Part shown: piece after piece, positions 16,653 to 34,394 of the stretch | Layout: every line of letters starts with the position of its first letter | Position numbering within the stretch: the first letter of the stretch is position 1 | Source: Candidatus Aminicenantota bacterium | Lineage (GTDB): Bacteria; Acidobacteriota; Aminicenantia; S016-38 | Assembly (NCBI GenBank): GCA_027068075.1 | Contig: JAMOUJ010000005.1 | Span: forward strand, 588,162 to 652,161 | Length of the DNA stretch: 64,000 nucleotides | Reading direction: 5' to 3' | Notes under the pieces: generated by a model | Database searches by the model: none | What the model saw: only the letters and a program-made list of their open reading frames with translations | What the model was told of the DNA's origin: nothing | Translations under genes and position numbers: made by a program

Positions 16653-17863
16653 GAAAGGAAAAACGCTGCATAATCTGCGGAAGGAAGGAGGGGGAAGCCC
16701 CTGCCTTTTTCACCGGAACCGGGGGCAGCATTTGCTCCTACTGCGTGGAGGAAATCTATCAGAGGTTCCTCCTTCCGCGGCCCAAGCCCAAGAACCGGGA
16801 AATAAAACTACTAAAGCCCCACGAGGTAAAAGAGGCCCTGGACGAATATGTCGTCGGCCAGGAGGAGGCGAAAAAGAAGATCGCCGTGGCCGTTTACAAC
16901 CATTACAAAAGGATACTCTACGGGGAAAAAACCGGGGATGTGGAACTTCAGAAAACCAACATCCTTCTCATAGGACCCACCGGGACCGGAAAGACCCTCA
17001 TCGCCGAGACCCTGGCCAAGATTCTTTCCGTTCCCTTCGCCATCGCCGATGCCACCACCATCACCGAGGCCGGCTATGTGGGTGAGGATGTGGAAAACAT
17101 CCTCCTTCGCCTCTACGAGGCGGCGGATGGGGACCTGGAACTGGCGGAAAAGGGAATCATTTACATAGACGAGATAGACAAAATTACGAGAAAATCCGAG
17201 AACCCTTCCATCACCAGGGATGTATCCGGTGAGGGGGTTCAGCAGGCCCTTCTGAAAATAGTGGAGGGGACCATAGCCAATGTTCCTCCCCAGGGGGGCA
17301 GGAAGCATCCCCATCAGGAATTCATCCGCATGAACACCAAAAACATCCTCTTTATAGCGGGGGGAGCCTTTGTGGGTCTTGAGGACATAATAGCCCAGAG
17401 GCTTAGAAGGAGCACCATGGGATTTCACGGCAAGCCCATGCCCTCCAAGGAAGAGAAGTTTCAACTTCTAAGGGAAGTTATCCCCGACGACCTCATAAAA
17501 TACGGATTGATCCCGGAACTGGTGGGGAGGTTCCCTGTGGTGGGGGTATTCCACGAACTCACCCAGGAGGATCTGGTAAGAATTCTAACCGAGCCGGCCA
17601 ATTCCCTGGTAAAACAGTATAAGAAACTCCTGGCCCTGGACGGGGTTGAACTTGAGTTTACCCCGGCGGCCCTCAGGGCCATAGCCTCCATCGCCCAGAA
17701 AAGGAAACTGGGGGCCCGGGCCCTCAAGTCCATCATGGAAGAACTCATGGAGGACCTCATGTACCAGGTGCCGGCCCTGGGAATAAAGGGTAAAATAATA
17801 GTGGACGAGGACGATGTTCTGAAGGGAGAGGTTTCCCTTCAGAGGTTGAAAAAGGCGGTATGA
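16649..17863 (+). CDS. clpX: ATP-dependent Clp protease ATP-binding subunit ClpX
   Basis: AAA+ unfoldase that feeds substrates to ClpP. The 404-residue protein has the N-terminal zinc-binding domain (Cys7, Cys10, Cys29, Cys32). The Walker A motif is [15 protein letters not shown] near 113, Walker B is IIYIDEIDK, and the pore-loop GYVGEDVE precedes it. The C-terminal AAA+ lid ends in a normal position. Its start overlaps the clpP stop and its stop overlaps the lon start. Confidence 0.97.
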   Translation: MRKEKRCIICGRKEGEAPAFFTGTGGSICSYCVEEIYQRFLLPRPKPKNREIKLLKPHEVKEALDEYVVGQEEAKKKIAVAVYNHYKRILYGEKTGDVELQKTNILLIGPTGTGKTLIAETLAKILSVPFAIADATTITEAGYVGEDVENILLRLYEAADGDLELAEKGIIYIDEIDKITRKSENPSITRDVSGEGVQQALLKIVEGTIANVPPQGGRKHPHQEFIRMNTKNILFIAGGAFVGLEDIIAQRLRRSTMGFHGKPMPSKEEKFQLLREVIPDDLIKYGLIPELVGRFPVVGVFHELTQEDLVRILTEPANSLVKQYKKLLALDGVELEFTPAALRAIASIAQKRKLGARALKSIMEELMEDLMYQVPALGIKGKIIVDEDDVLKGEVSLQRLKKAV

Positions 17864-20133
17864 GGATAGAATTAGAATACTTGCCTCTAATCCCCCTGAG
17901 GGACATGGTGGCCTTTCCCGGGGTGAACTTCCCCTTTATCGTGGGGAGGGAGAAATCTCTCAAGGCCCTGGAGAAGGCGAGGAATTCCAACGGATTGCTG
18001 TTTCTCGCTTCCCAGAGGGACAGCGAAATTTCGGACCCATCCCCCGGGGATATTTTCACCACCGGAGTGGTGGTGGAGATCAAGGAGATAATTACCACCC
18101 CTTCCAAAAGTTTGAAGGTGATGGTGGAGGGGCTTTACCGTGCCAGAATAGCAGAATTCGTCTTTTCTAATCCCTACTTCTTCGTGGGGGTCAACCAGGT
18201 GGAGGACCTGGAGGTCTCCTCCTCACAACTTTCCAGGCTCGTGGGGCGGGTAAAGGAACTCTTTGATAAATACAAGGAGACCCACCGAAAAAGGCCCCTG
18301 GTTCTGCCGGCGGTAAGCGTGATGAACCCCTCCTATTTTTCCAACTTCGTGGCGGCCCTTCTTCAGGTTCCCATATGGGAAAAGCAGACCCTCCTGGAGA
18401 TAATAAACCCTGAGGAAAGATTGCTCTTCCTTTCCTACATTCTTGAGAGGGAACTGGGGGGACGGCGGGGCCGCAGAAAGGCTGAAATACCCCCTCCCCC
18501 TGAACCGGGCAACGAGGTGGAGGAACTGAAATACAAAATCGCCACCTCCGAGATGCCCGAGACCGTAAAGAAAAAGGCCCTCCAGGAGGTGGAGAGGCTA
18601 CAGCACATGCCCCCCATGAGCGCAGAGTTGGCTGTCATCCGCAGTTATGTGGACTGGCTGGTTTCCATGCCCTGGAAGAAGAAATCCCGGGAGAACCGGG
18701 ACATAAAGAAGGCGTGGAAAGTTCTTGATTCTTCGCATTACGGCTTGAAGAAGGCTAAGGAGAGGATAATAGAGTACCTGGCCATAAGAACCCTCATCCG
18801 AAAACCCAAGGGAGCCATCCTTTGTCTGGTGGGTCCTCCCGGGGTGGGGAAAAGTTCCATAGCCAAGGCCATTGCCCAGGCCACCGGAAGGAAATTCGTC
18901 CGGGTCTCCCTGGGGGGAGTCAGGGACGAGGCGGAAATCCGGGGACACCGGAGGACCTATGTGGGGGCCTATCCGGGCCGGATTATCCAGGGGATCAAGA
19001 AGGCAGGGGTCAAAAACCCCGTTTTCCTCCTGGACGAAATAGACAAGATGAGTGCGGACTTCCGGGGAGACCCTGCCGCCGCCCTCATGGAGGTTCTGGA
19101 CCCGGACCACAATTCTGCCTTCCTGGACCACTACCTGGATGTGGAATTTGACCTTTCTGAAGTTCTTTTTATCACCACCGCCAATTACAAACAGGGCATT
19201 CCCCGTCCCCTTCTGGATCGGATGGAACTCATAGAGATTCCCGGATACACGGAGGTGGAGAAGTATTACATCGCCAGGGATTACCTGGTTCCCAAGGAGA
19301 TAAAAGCCCACGGTATAAAGGAGAAAAACATACACTTCACCAGGGAAGCCCTTTACTACATAATCCGGTCCTACACCCGGGAAGCCGGGGTCCGGGAACT
19401 GGAGAGGGAGATAGGGGCCATATGCCGGAAGGTTGCCCGGAGGGTGGCGGAGGAGGGTAAGAAGTATTTTGAGGAAATTACTCCGGAAAGGGTCAGGGAA
19501 TATCTCGGTCCCGAGAAATACCTTCGGAGGTCGGTCCAGGGGAAGAAGGAGGTGGGGGCCGCCACGGGCATGGCCTGGACCGAATACGGAGGGGACATCC
19601 TGATCATAGAAACGGCCCTTAGCCAGGGAAAGGGGCAACTTCTCCTTACGGGAAGGTTGGGGGAGGTGATGAAGGAATCCGCCCAGATAGCCTTCACCCT
19701 GGTGAAGACCAAACTTTCCTCCATGGGGGTGGACCTTTCTGGGTTCAAGGATTACGACATACATGTGCACATACCCGAGGGGGCGGTTCCCAAGGAGGGT
19801 CCCTCCGCAGGGATAACCCTCGCCACGGCCCTCATATCCCTCCTTTCCGGAATTCCGGTGAAACTTGATGTGGCCATGACGGGGGAGGTCACCATAAAGG
19901 GAAAGGTCCTCAAGGTGGGGGGGATAAAGGAAAAACTTCTCTCGGCATATCAGGCCGGGATTACCAGGGTGGTGGTGCCCCGGGAGAACCTGGCCGATCT
20001 GGAGGAACTCCCCGGGGAAGTTCAGGAGAAACTGGAGGTTTTTCTGGTATCCGACATAGACCAGGTGCTGGAAAAGGTCCTGGACCGGCCCCTGGTGGCC
20101 AGAGAGTTCAACCTTCCTCAGGCTACCAATTGA
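17860..20133 (+). CDS. lon: ATP-dependent Lon protease
   Basis: A 757-residue LonA-type protease for misfolded and regulatory proteins. The N-terminal substrate-binding domain begins [15 protein letters not shown]. The AAA+ module has Walker [16 protein letters not shown] and Walker [10 protein letters not shown]. The C-terminal peptidase domain has the catalytic Ser in [15 protein letters not shown] and Lys in the [16 protein letters not shown] stretch. Domain order and length are normal for a soluble bacterial Lon. It is part of the tig-clpP-clpX-lon arrangement common in bacteria. Both ends overlap neighbours by four bases. Confidence 0.97.
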   Translation: MRIELEYLPLIPLRDMVAFPGVNFPFIVGREKSLKALEKARNSNGLLFLASQRDSEISDPSPGDIFTTGVVVEIKEIITTPSKSLKVMVEGLYRARIAEFVFSNPYFFVGVNQVEDLEVSSSQLSRLVGRVKELFDKYKETHRKRPLVLPAVSVMNPSYFSNFVAALLQVPIWEKQTLLEIINPEERLLFLSYILERELGGRRGRRKAEIPPPPEPGNEVEELKYKIATSEMPETVKKKALQEVERLQHMPPMSAELAVIRSYVDWLVSMPWKKKSRENRDIKKAWKVLDSSHYGLKKAKERIIEYLAIRTLIRKPKGAILCLVGPPGVGKSSIAKAIAQATGRKFVRVSLGGVRDEAEIRGHRRTYVGAYPGRIIQGIKKAGVKNPVFLLDEIDKMSADFRGDPAAALMEVLDPDHNSAFLDHYLDVEFDLSEVLFITTANYKQGIPRPLLDRMELIEIPGYTEVEKYYIARDYLVPKEIKAHGIKEKNIHFTREALYYIIRSYTREAGVRELEREIGAICRKVARRVAEEGKKYFEEITPERVREYLGPEKYLRRSVQGKKEVGAATGMAWTEYGGDILIIETALSQGKGQLLLTGRLGEVMKESAQIAFTLVKTKLSSMGVDLSGFKDYDIHVHIPEGAVPKEGPSAGITLATALISLLSGIPVKLDVAMTGEVTIKGKVLKVGGIKEKLLSAYQAGITRVVVPRENLADLEELPGEVQEKLEVFLVSDIDQVLEKVLDRPLVAREFNLPQATN

Positions 20134-20713
20134 GAAGAGACTGGAAAAAGGTGAAATTCTTGAAATCCGTTTATTCAAAGGAGGGATTCCTCCATTTTCC
20201 TTACCCGGTTTTTACCTTCTGCGGAAGGTCCAATGTGGGCAAGTCCTCCCTTATTAACCTTCTTGCCTTCAACCGAAAACTGGCCAAGGTAAGTTCCCGT
20301 CCCGGTAAAACCGCCTCCATCAATTACTTCCTGGTGGATGGAAGTCTTGTTCTGGCCGATCTTCCAGGTTACGGCTACGCCAGGAGGTCCAAGGCCGAAA
20401 GGGAAAGATGGGCTTCCCTCATGGAGGATTTCTTCCGCCTCCAGAGGGGGATAAGGACCAATTTTGTTCTAATTGATTCAAGGATAGGCTTAACTCCCCT
20501 TGACTTGCAACTTATAGATTGGTTAAAATTTCTGGGCCAAGATTTCGCCTTCATTTTAACCAAGGCCGATAAGGCAAAAAAACAGCAAATCCAGAAGTTG
20601 GTCAGGGAAATAGCGGAGAGGTTTTCCAGACCGGCTATCCCTACATCTGCCAAAACGGGTGAGGGAAGAAAGGAACTTATATCGTGCATAGAGAAATTAG
20701 AGAGAGGTGAAAA

Positions 20714-20726
<13 letters not shown>
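20130..20726 (+). CDS. engB: Ribosome biogenesis GTPase EngB/YihA
   Basis: Small essential GTPase for 50S subunit assembly, 198 residues. G motifs: [14 protein letters not shown] (G1), ADLPGYGYA (G3), LTKADK (G4) and TSAKTG (G5). The first codon is a TTG that overlaps the lon TGA (TTGA). The downstream overlap with rho is 13 bases, and an AGAGAGG site for rho lies inside this gene's 3' end. Confidence 0.95.
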
Positions 20727-25679
<4,953 letters not shown>

Positions 25680-25707
25680 ACGTATTTTCCAATTCACCTT
25701 CAAATGA

Positions 25708-25715
25708 TATAAAAT
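25708..25715 (+). promoter_or_regulatory. -10 region of the 25727 gene
   Basis: TATAAAAT lies 11 bases before the ATG at 25727 with no Shine-Dalgarno between them, predicting a leader of only about 4-6 bases. A TTCCAA at 25687-25692 is a weak -35 candidate. The divergent YjiH-like gene starts 48 bases away. Confidence 0.4.
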
Positions 25716-25726
25716 ACCTTTTACGA

Positions 25727-27138
25727 ATGAAAACCCTGAGTTTGCTTCTTTTGCTTTCCCTTTTCCCCGTGTACCTTTCCTCTCCGCCGAAGGGAATTTC
25801 AGGGGCCGGTAAGGCGGTGGACGAAGTCTACCTCCTCCAGGCCGCCGGCCCATGCCTGAAACTTCTTCCCCGCCTGGACGAAAAGAAGAGGAGGCTTTTT
25901 CTCTTCAATTTCGGCCCCCTTTCCAGAATCGCGGGGAAGTTTTTTCTGGAGGAATGCCATTGCCTGCCTGGATGCGGCAATTATCCTCCTAATCTGGACC
26001 TGCAGGCCCTGCGGGAGGCGATGAAGGAGGACAGGACCGGGGAACTGAGGATCGGAGTGAACTCTCCTCTGACGGTGGTGGTCCAGGGGGAAGAGGGGTT
26101 CAGGGTCGTTCCCTATCATCAGTTTTACGGGGATAAACTTAAGGAACTTTCCGAACAATTGAGTAAAATAGAGACTTCGGACCCTTCCCTTAAGTCCTAT
26201 CTTGACCTCAGGGCCCGGGAGGTTCTGACGGATAGATTTGAGGAGGGGGATAAACTATGGCTGGAAATAAACGGGGAATTGAAGATTTACTTTGGACCCG
26301 CCGAGGTGGAGGATCCCTATCTAGGGGTGAAAATGGCCTACGGTGGGGTGGTCTTTGAGGTCCTTCCCTGGGAATTCGCCGATTCCCTTTCCCCTCTGCT
26401 TCCCCGTCTTCAAAGGGAACTCCCCCTTCCCTGGAAGAATCTTTCACCCCTCCCATATCCCGGCATCCGTCTGGCCAGGCTTCTTCAGGCCTACGGAAAA
26501 TTTCGGGCACCGCCGGCGACTTCCTTTGCCGTCCTTCCGCCCTTCCTTCCTACCCGGGCCAGGAAGTACCTCTTCCTCAATGTCATGGAGGCCCGGTTTG
26601 AAAACGCCCTGGCCAAGGCCGGGGAGATGATCCGGGGCTGGAAGGGAAGCCTCAGGGCATATCTTCGTTACCTTGCCCTCCACGACCTTTCCCATTTCCT
26701 CAACATCACCATGAAGGAGGGTTCGGGTTTCGTTAAGGAAATTTTCGCCGATGCCGGGGCCGTAAGGGCCGTTGAAATATTGAAAAAAGGGGGAACGTGG
26801 AATGGGGATTTAAGTGAGGCCGTTCTTCATTCTTACCTGGCTTCCCTCCTTTATTATTCCGCCCGGGGGAAGAAGCCGGCTCTGGTCCAATTGAACTACC
26901 TCCTTTCCCGGGGAGGAATAAAAATAGGCCGGGATGGTAAAATTGAAAAAATGGATTCCTTTGATAGGGTAATGTCCTCCATGTGGAGGGTTTCCACGGT
27001 GGCCATGCAGGGCAAGGGCCACTTCCCTGCCAGCATGGTTCTTCCCCGGGAACTTGCGTCTCCACTCAAACCCCTTTCCGGGCTTGACTTTTACCTTGAG
27101 TTTAATAAAATTAAAGAGATTTCAACAGGAGGAGGAAG

Positions 27139-27142
<4 letters not shown>
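25727..27142 (+). CDS. Secreted M49 (dipeptidyl peptidase III)-like protein with altered HEXXH motif
   Basis: The ATG at 25727 gives a signal peptide (MKTLSLLLLLSLFPVYLSS) and 471 residues. Residues near 320-350 read YLALHDLSHFLN and then KEIFADAGAVRAVEIL. This has the layout of bacterial DPP III-like proteins, in which a HE-x2-H zinc motif is followed by an EE-x-x-AD helix and a helical C-terminus ending near QGKGHFPAS. The usual HE is HD here, so activity is uncertain. Four cysteines cluster in CHCLPGCG and upstream. It overlaps the next TPR gene by 4 bases. The family call is by motif pattern only. Confidence 0.6.
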
Positions 27143-30214
<3,072 letters not shown>

Positions 30215-30263
30215 TTAGAATAATTTAAAACACAATCTATCCAAAACTAAAGGAGGTACTTGT

Positions 30264-33200
30264 ATGCGAGAAGCCAGGAAGAAGAAAAGATGGGTGTTCC
30301 TGATTACCCTGTCTTTCCTTCTTGTTTTTTCCCCCCTGTTTGGAGCCACCTCCCGGCCCAGGGTTCTTCGCCCGGCGAAGATCCTCAGGGGGCTTAAGGC
30401 AGTGGTCAGGAATATTGATCTAAGAAGGTTGAGAAGAATCCCTCCGGGAAAATTTCCCCGGTGGGCGTCCAAAAGAAGGGAGATGCCGGAATTTGAGAAG
30501 GAATTCCGGTTCATAAAGAAAGGCGATTACGATCCCGTGGTCCAGAGAAGTCTTCCCATCCGACCCCTCATAGCCAATCCCATTATCTCCTTCGCCGGTT
30601 TGGACCAGAACAACTGGGGAGCAGGCTGGCCCCCGGACACCAACGGCGATGTGGGAAGGAGCAATGTAGGCAACAACAATACCGGGTATTACATCCAGAC
30701 CGTAAACACTTCCATCGGAATTTTCAACAAGGCCGACGGAACCCGGGTGGCGGCCTTCACCTTTGACGACTTCTTTGACGGTACCAACACCGACTGCGAC
30801 AGCCACAACATGGGGGATCCCATAGTCCTCTACGACCGCTACCTGGACCGCTGGATAATCACCGACTTCGCCTTCCAGAGTTCCACTTCCTCCCCCCACT
30901 ACGAATGCATTGCCATGAGCAGGACCAACGACCCTGTAAACGGTGGCTGGTACATGTGGGGCGTGAGGTTTGAAGAGAACGACGGGGTAAATACTTCCAA
31001 CAATGTTTTAGGCGATTACCCCAAGGGCGGCGTATGGAGGGATGGATATTACTTCACCTTCAACGATTTTGACATGGCCAATAACGGTTCCTTCATAGGA
31101 GTTACCGTCTGGGCCCTGGACAAAAACTCCATGGCTGGCGGGCAGATCAACCTGGTGAGTTTCTTTCTTAACGCAAATAACGACGACTACGCCTGGTCCC
31201 TCCTTCCGGCCAATTCCAAGGGACCCACGGCTCCCCCCAACGGTGCCCCCAATTATTTGATTTCCATGGGGGACGACGCCTGGGGAGGGAATGTGAACAA
31301 CGACTCCCTGGCCATCTACAGGTGCCATGTGGACTGGAACAACACGGCGAACTCCACCCTTACCGGTCCCACGGTGGTGAATGTGGCGGCCTTTGATTCC
31401 AATATGTGCGGCTACAACCAGAATTGTATTTCCCAGAGGGGAGTTAACCAGAAACTGGATGCCCTGGCCAGCCGCCTAATGAATTCCGCCTTTTATTGGA
31501 ACTACGGAAACCACGAAACCATAGTGGTGGCCCACACGGTGGATGCCGACGGAAACGACCACGCCGGCGTCCGGTGGTACGAACTCCGGAACCCCGGCGG
31601 AAACAGCCCCTCGGTTTATCAGCAGGGGACCTATGCCCCGGATACCAACAGCCGGTGGATGGGCTCCGCCGCCTGCGATGCCGACGGAAACATAGCCATA
31701 GGCTACAGCATATCCTCTTCCAATGTATATCCCAGCATAAGGTATGCCGGCAGGCTGGCCTCGGACCCCCTGGGCGAACTTTCCCAGGGCGAGGCTACCC
31801 TTCAAGCCGGGAGCGGTTCCCAGAGGCAAACTAACCGCTGGGGAGATTACTCCATGTTGACCATAGACCCCGACGACAACTATACCTTCTGGTACACCAC
31901 GGAATACTACGCCACCACGGGAACCAACTGGCAGACCAGAATAGGGGCCTTTAAACTCCACACCAGCGATCCACCCACGGTTAAAATCACCAACCCCTCC
32001 AACGGCGACACCGTGTCCGGGAATGTCAGTATAACCGCCGACGCCTCCGACGATGTGGGGGTGACCAAGGTGGAATTTTACATAGACGACACACTTAAGA
32101 GCACCGACACTTCATCCCCCTACGAATACACATGGGATAGTTCCTCGGTGATAGACGGGGACCACACCATAAAGGCGGTGGCCTACGACGCCGACGGCCA
32201 GACCGCCCAGGACGAGATCACCGTCACCACCGACAACGGGGTTACGGCCCCCATGGTGGTGGTGGACCTGGACGGAAACACCAACAGTTGCAATGTCATA
32301 AAGACCCAACTGGAAAACAAGGGCTACAATGTGAATTACGAAACCTCCATGCCCTCCGAGATACCCAATGGGACTCCTGCGGTCTGGGTTTGCCTGGGAA
32401 TGTACAATCAGAACCATGTCCTTTCCGAGGATGAAGGCAATGTCCTGAAGTCCTACCTTGACTCGGGTGGAAACCTCTACATGGAAGGAGGGGACACCTG
32501 GTGCTACGACACTTCCACCCCGGTACATTCTTACTTCGGCACCTGGCTCAAGGGGGATAATGGATGTAGTGATGGTAGCGGAGATCTATCCACTATAAAC
32601 GGAGTTTCAAATACCTTTACGGATGGTATGAGTTGGGACTACAGCGGGGACAACAAGTGGGTGGACCACATAGGGGCCAACCAGAACGATTCCTTCAACA
32701 TATGGGACAACAACAATCCGTCCTACCACACGGGGGTTGCCCGGGACAACACCACCTCCGGCTACAAGACCATAGCGGCCTCCCACGAGTTCGGCGGTGC
32801 CGGAAGTTCCGACCGCTCCGACATCATGGACAAATACCTGGAGTTCTTCTTCGGTGCCCCGGACAATGCTCCCACCGCCACCTTCAACTATCCCCAGGAT
32901 GGAAGCGCCGTCTACTCCGTCATAAAGGTGAGGGTCCGGGGAGAGGACGACCACGGGGTTGACAAGATAGAGATATACCTGGACAACACCCTGAAACACA
33001 CCGAGAACTGCAACAGCGCCACCACCTGCGACGCCGTCTGGACCTGGGACACCACCACCGTCTCCGTGGGCAACCACACCCTCAAGGCCATCGCCTACGA
33101 CACCGCCAACCAGACCGGCGACAAGAGCATAACCGTCAATGTCCATCCGGGATACGGAACCCACTGGGGAGGTTCCGGCGACGACTACGGTAAAGACATC

Positions 33201-34268
33201 GCCATGGACAGCAGTGGAGACCTTCTGATGGTGGGAAGCACCAATTCCGTCAGCAACGGAGGAACGGACATACTCCTCTACAGGGTTAACCCCAACGGAA
33301 CCAAGGAATGGCACAAGAACTACGGCTCTTCTCATAACGAATCCGGTGAAGCGGTGGCGGTGGATTCCAGCGACAACATCTTCATAGCCGGTTATGTTTC
33401 CGACGGTAATCAGGAGGACATCCTGGTCAAGAAACTCAATTCCGGAGGAGTGGAGCAGTGGACCAAGACCCTGGGCGGAAGCGGCGATGACGGTGCCTAC
33501 GGTCTGGCCCTGGATAGCAACGGCAACCCCATAGTGGTGGGTTATACCACATCCTATACATATGGTGGCTCCGATGCCGTCTATTACAAACTGAAGAGCC
33601 AGGACGGCACGGTGATGTCCTCCAGACACCTGGGAGGTTCCAACGACGAGGTGGTTTACGGAGTGGCGGTGGACTCCTCCGACAACGCCTACCTGGTGGG
33701 TGAAACCAGCAGTTATACCTACGGAGGGAAGGACATAGCCCTGTGGAAACTGGATTCCAGCGGAGCCAGGGTTTACGGAGTTCACTTCGGCGGCTCCAAC
33801 GACGATGTTGGATACGATGCCGTGGTAGTGGGTTCCAGCCTTTATGTGGTGGGCTCCAGTTCTTCCTACACCTACGGAAACAGCGACATAGTGGTTTACA
33901 AGATAAAGCCCAGCGACGGTTCCCGCCAGGAAGCCAGGCACTTCGGAGGCACTTCTGCCGACTACGGATACGGAATCGCCTACAATTCCTCCAGCGGAGA
34001 CATAGTAGTGGTGGGATATTCCAGCAGTTACACCAACGGCGGCGAGGACATAGTGGTTTACTCCCTCAAGTCAGACACCCTGAAGAAAAACTGGGGGCAG
34101 CACTACGGAGGCTCCAACAACGACGAAGCCTATTCCGTGGTGGTGGATTCCAACGGCCACATCTATGTGTTCGGTTCCACCAATTCCTTCACCTACGGCG
34201 GCTACGACTTCATGCTCTACAGGCTTTCCTCCTCTGGAGTGAAGATGCCCATATCGGTAGGGGAATAA
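30264..34268 (+). CDS. Large secreted protein: Ig-like domains and seven-repeat SBBP beta-propeller
   Basis: A 1334-residue exported protein. A signal peptide (LITLSFLLVFSPLFGA) follows a basic start. Residues about 95-560 form a long Asn/Asp-rich domain (DQNNWGAGWPPDTNGDVG) without known catalytic motifs. An Ig-like domain is at about 570-660 (HTIKAVAYD). A middle domain of about 665-865 resembles a glutamine-amidotransferase-like fold (VWVCLGMY, GGNLYMEGGD). A second Ig-like domain lies at about 870-960. Seven about 50-residue SBBP-type repeats then run to the end, enough for one seven-bladed propeller. AAGGAGG site upstream; an intrinsic terminator follows. Probable surface or extracellular binding protein. 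Confidence 0.88.
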   Translation: MREARKKKRWVFLITLSFLLVFSPLFGATSRPRVLRPAKILRGLKAVVRNIDLRRLRRIPPGKFPRWASKRREMPEFEKEFRFIKKGDYDPVVQRSLPIRPLIANPIISFAGLDQNNWGAGWPPDTNGDVGRSNVGNNNTGYYIQTVNTSIGIFNKADGTRVAAFTFDDFFDGTNTDCDSHNMGDPIVLYDRYLDRWIITDFAFQSSTSSPHYECIAMSRTNDPVNGGWYMWGVRFEENDGVNTSNNVLGDYPKGGVWRDGYYFTFNDFDMANNGSFIGVTVWALDKNSMAGGQINLVSFFLNANNDDYAWSLLPANSKGPTAPPNGAPNYLISMGDDAWGGNVNNDSLAIYRCHVDWNNTANSTLTGPTVVNVAAFDSNMCGYNQNCISQRGVNQKLDALASRLMNSAFYWNYGNHETIVVAHTVDADGNDHAGVRWYELRNPGGNSPSVYQQGTYAPDTNSRWMGSAACDADGNIAIGYSISSSNVYPSIRYAGRLASDPLGELSQGEATLQAGSGSQRQTNRWGDYSMLTIDPDDNYTFWYTTEYYATTGTNWQTRIGAFKLHTSDPPTVKITNPSNGDTVSGNVSITADASDDVGVTKVEFYIDDTLKSTDTSSPYEYTWDSSSVIDGDHTIKAVAYDADGQTAQDEITVTTDNGVTAPMVVVDLDGNTNSCNVIKTQLENKGYNVNYETSMPSEIPNGTPAVWVCLGMYNQNHVLSEDEGNVLKSYLDSGGNLYMEGGDTWCYDTSTPVHSYFGTWLKGDNGCSDGSGDLSTINGVSNTFTDGMSWDYSGDNKWVDHIGANQNDSFNIWDNNNPSYHTGVARDNTTSGYKTIAASHEFGGAGSSDRSDIMDKYLEFFFGAPDNAPTATFNYPQDGSAVYSVIKVRVRGEDDHGVDKIEIYLDNTLKHTENCNSATTCDAVWTWDTTTVSVGNHTLKAIAYDTANQTGDKSITVNVHPGYGTHWGGSGDDYGKDIAMDSSGDLLMVGSTNSVSNGGTDILLYRVNPNGTKEWHKNYGSSHNESGEAVAVDSSDNIFIAGYVSDGNQEDILVKKLNSGGVEQWTKTLGGSGDDGAYGLALDSNGNPIVVGYTTSYTYGGSDAVYYKLKSQDGTVMSSRHLGGSNDEVVYGVAVDSSDNAYLVGETSSYTYGGKDIALWKLDSSGARVYGVHFGGSNDDVGYDAVVVGSSLYVVGSSSSYTYGNSDIVVYKIKPSDGSRQEARHFGGTSADYGYGIAYNSSSGDIVVVGYSSSYTNGGEDIVVYSLKSDTLKKNWGQHYGGSNNDEAYSVVVDSNGHIYVFGSTNSFTYGGYDFMLYRLSSSGVKMPISVGE
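33163..34250 (+). repeat. Seven tandem SBBP-type repeats inside the 30264 gene
   Basis: The translated repeats follow 'GGS-x-D-x2-Y/A-x(2-4)-A-x-DS-x-G-x4-VG-x-T/S-S-x-S-Y-T-YGG-x-DI-x-x-Y-K-L'. The fourth, fifth and sixth are closest to one another (SYTYGGKD, SYTYGNSD, SYTNGGED). They make one domain of about 360 residues and have diverged at DNA level, so they are not a recent tandem duplication. Confidence 0.85.
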
Positions 34269-34290
34269 AGGCTTTAAGCGAATAGATTAA

Positions 34291-34319
34291 GGGGGCGGCG
34301 CACGCCGCCCCCCTTTTTT
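34291..34319 (+). terminator. Intrinsic terminator after the large secreted protein gene
   Basis: A GGGGGCGGC / GCCGCCCCC stem of 9 pairs with a 4-base loop is followed at once by a run of T. It lies 22 bases after the stop and is the only textbook intrinsic terminator I could find in the window. Confidence 0.9.
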
Positions 34320-34337
34320 ATTTGTGGAAAATTCGCA

Positions 34338-34366
34338 TTGCCCTTTGCCGCCCTTGAAGATAAAAT
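34338..34366 (+). promoter_or_regulatory. Promoter of the PutP-like symporter gene
   Basis: TTGCCC (34338-34343), 17-base spacer, TAAAAT (34361-34366). The leader of about 22 bases contains CTGGAGGAGAGGAG before the ATG at 34395. Confidence 0.5.
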
Positions 34367-34394
34367 TATCCTAAATTGACCTGGAGGAGAGGAG

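Noticed and set aside
18598-20178. A 526-residue reverse-strand ORF opposite lon
   Set aside because: It mirrors lon codon by codon, is rich in Pro, Gly and His, and has no domain motif. Lon is unquestionable on the forward strand. The ORF is a by-product of the base composition.
32607-33941. A 444-residue reverse-strand ORF opposite the secreted propeller protein
   Set aside because: Low-complexity Gly/Val/His composition caused by the repeated Asp/Asn/Tyr codons of the sense strand; no start site and no motif.
33163-34250. Repeats considered as a possible CRISPR or tandem DNA repeat array
   Set aside because: The repeats are about 150 bases, in frame, diverged at DNA level and encode propeller blades. 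They are not short identical repeats with spacers.
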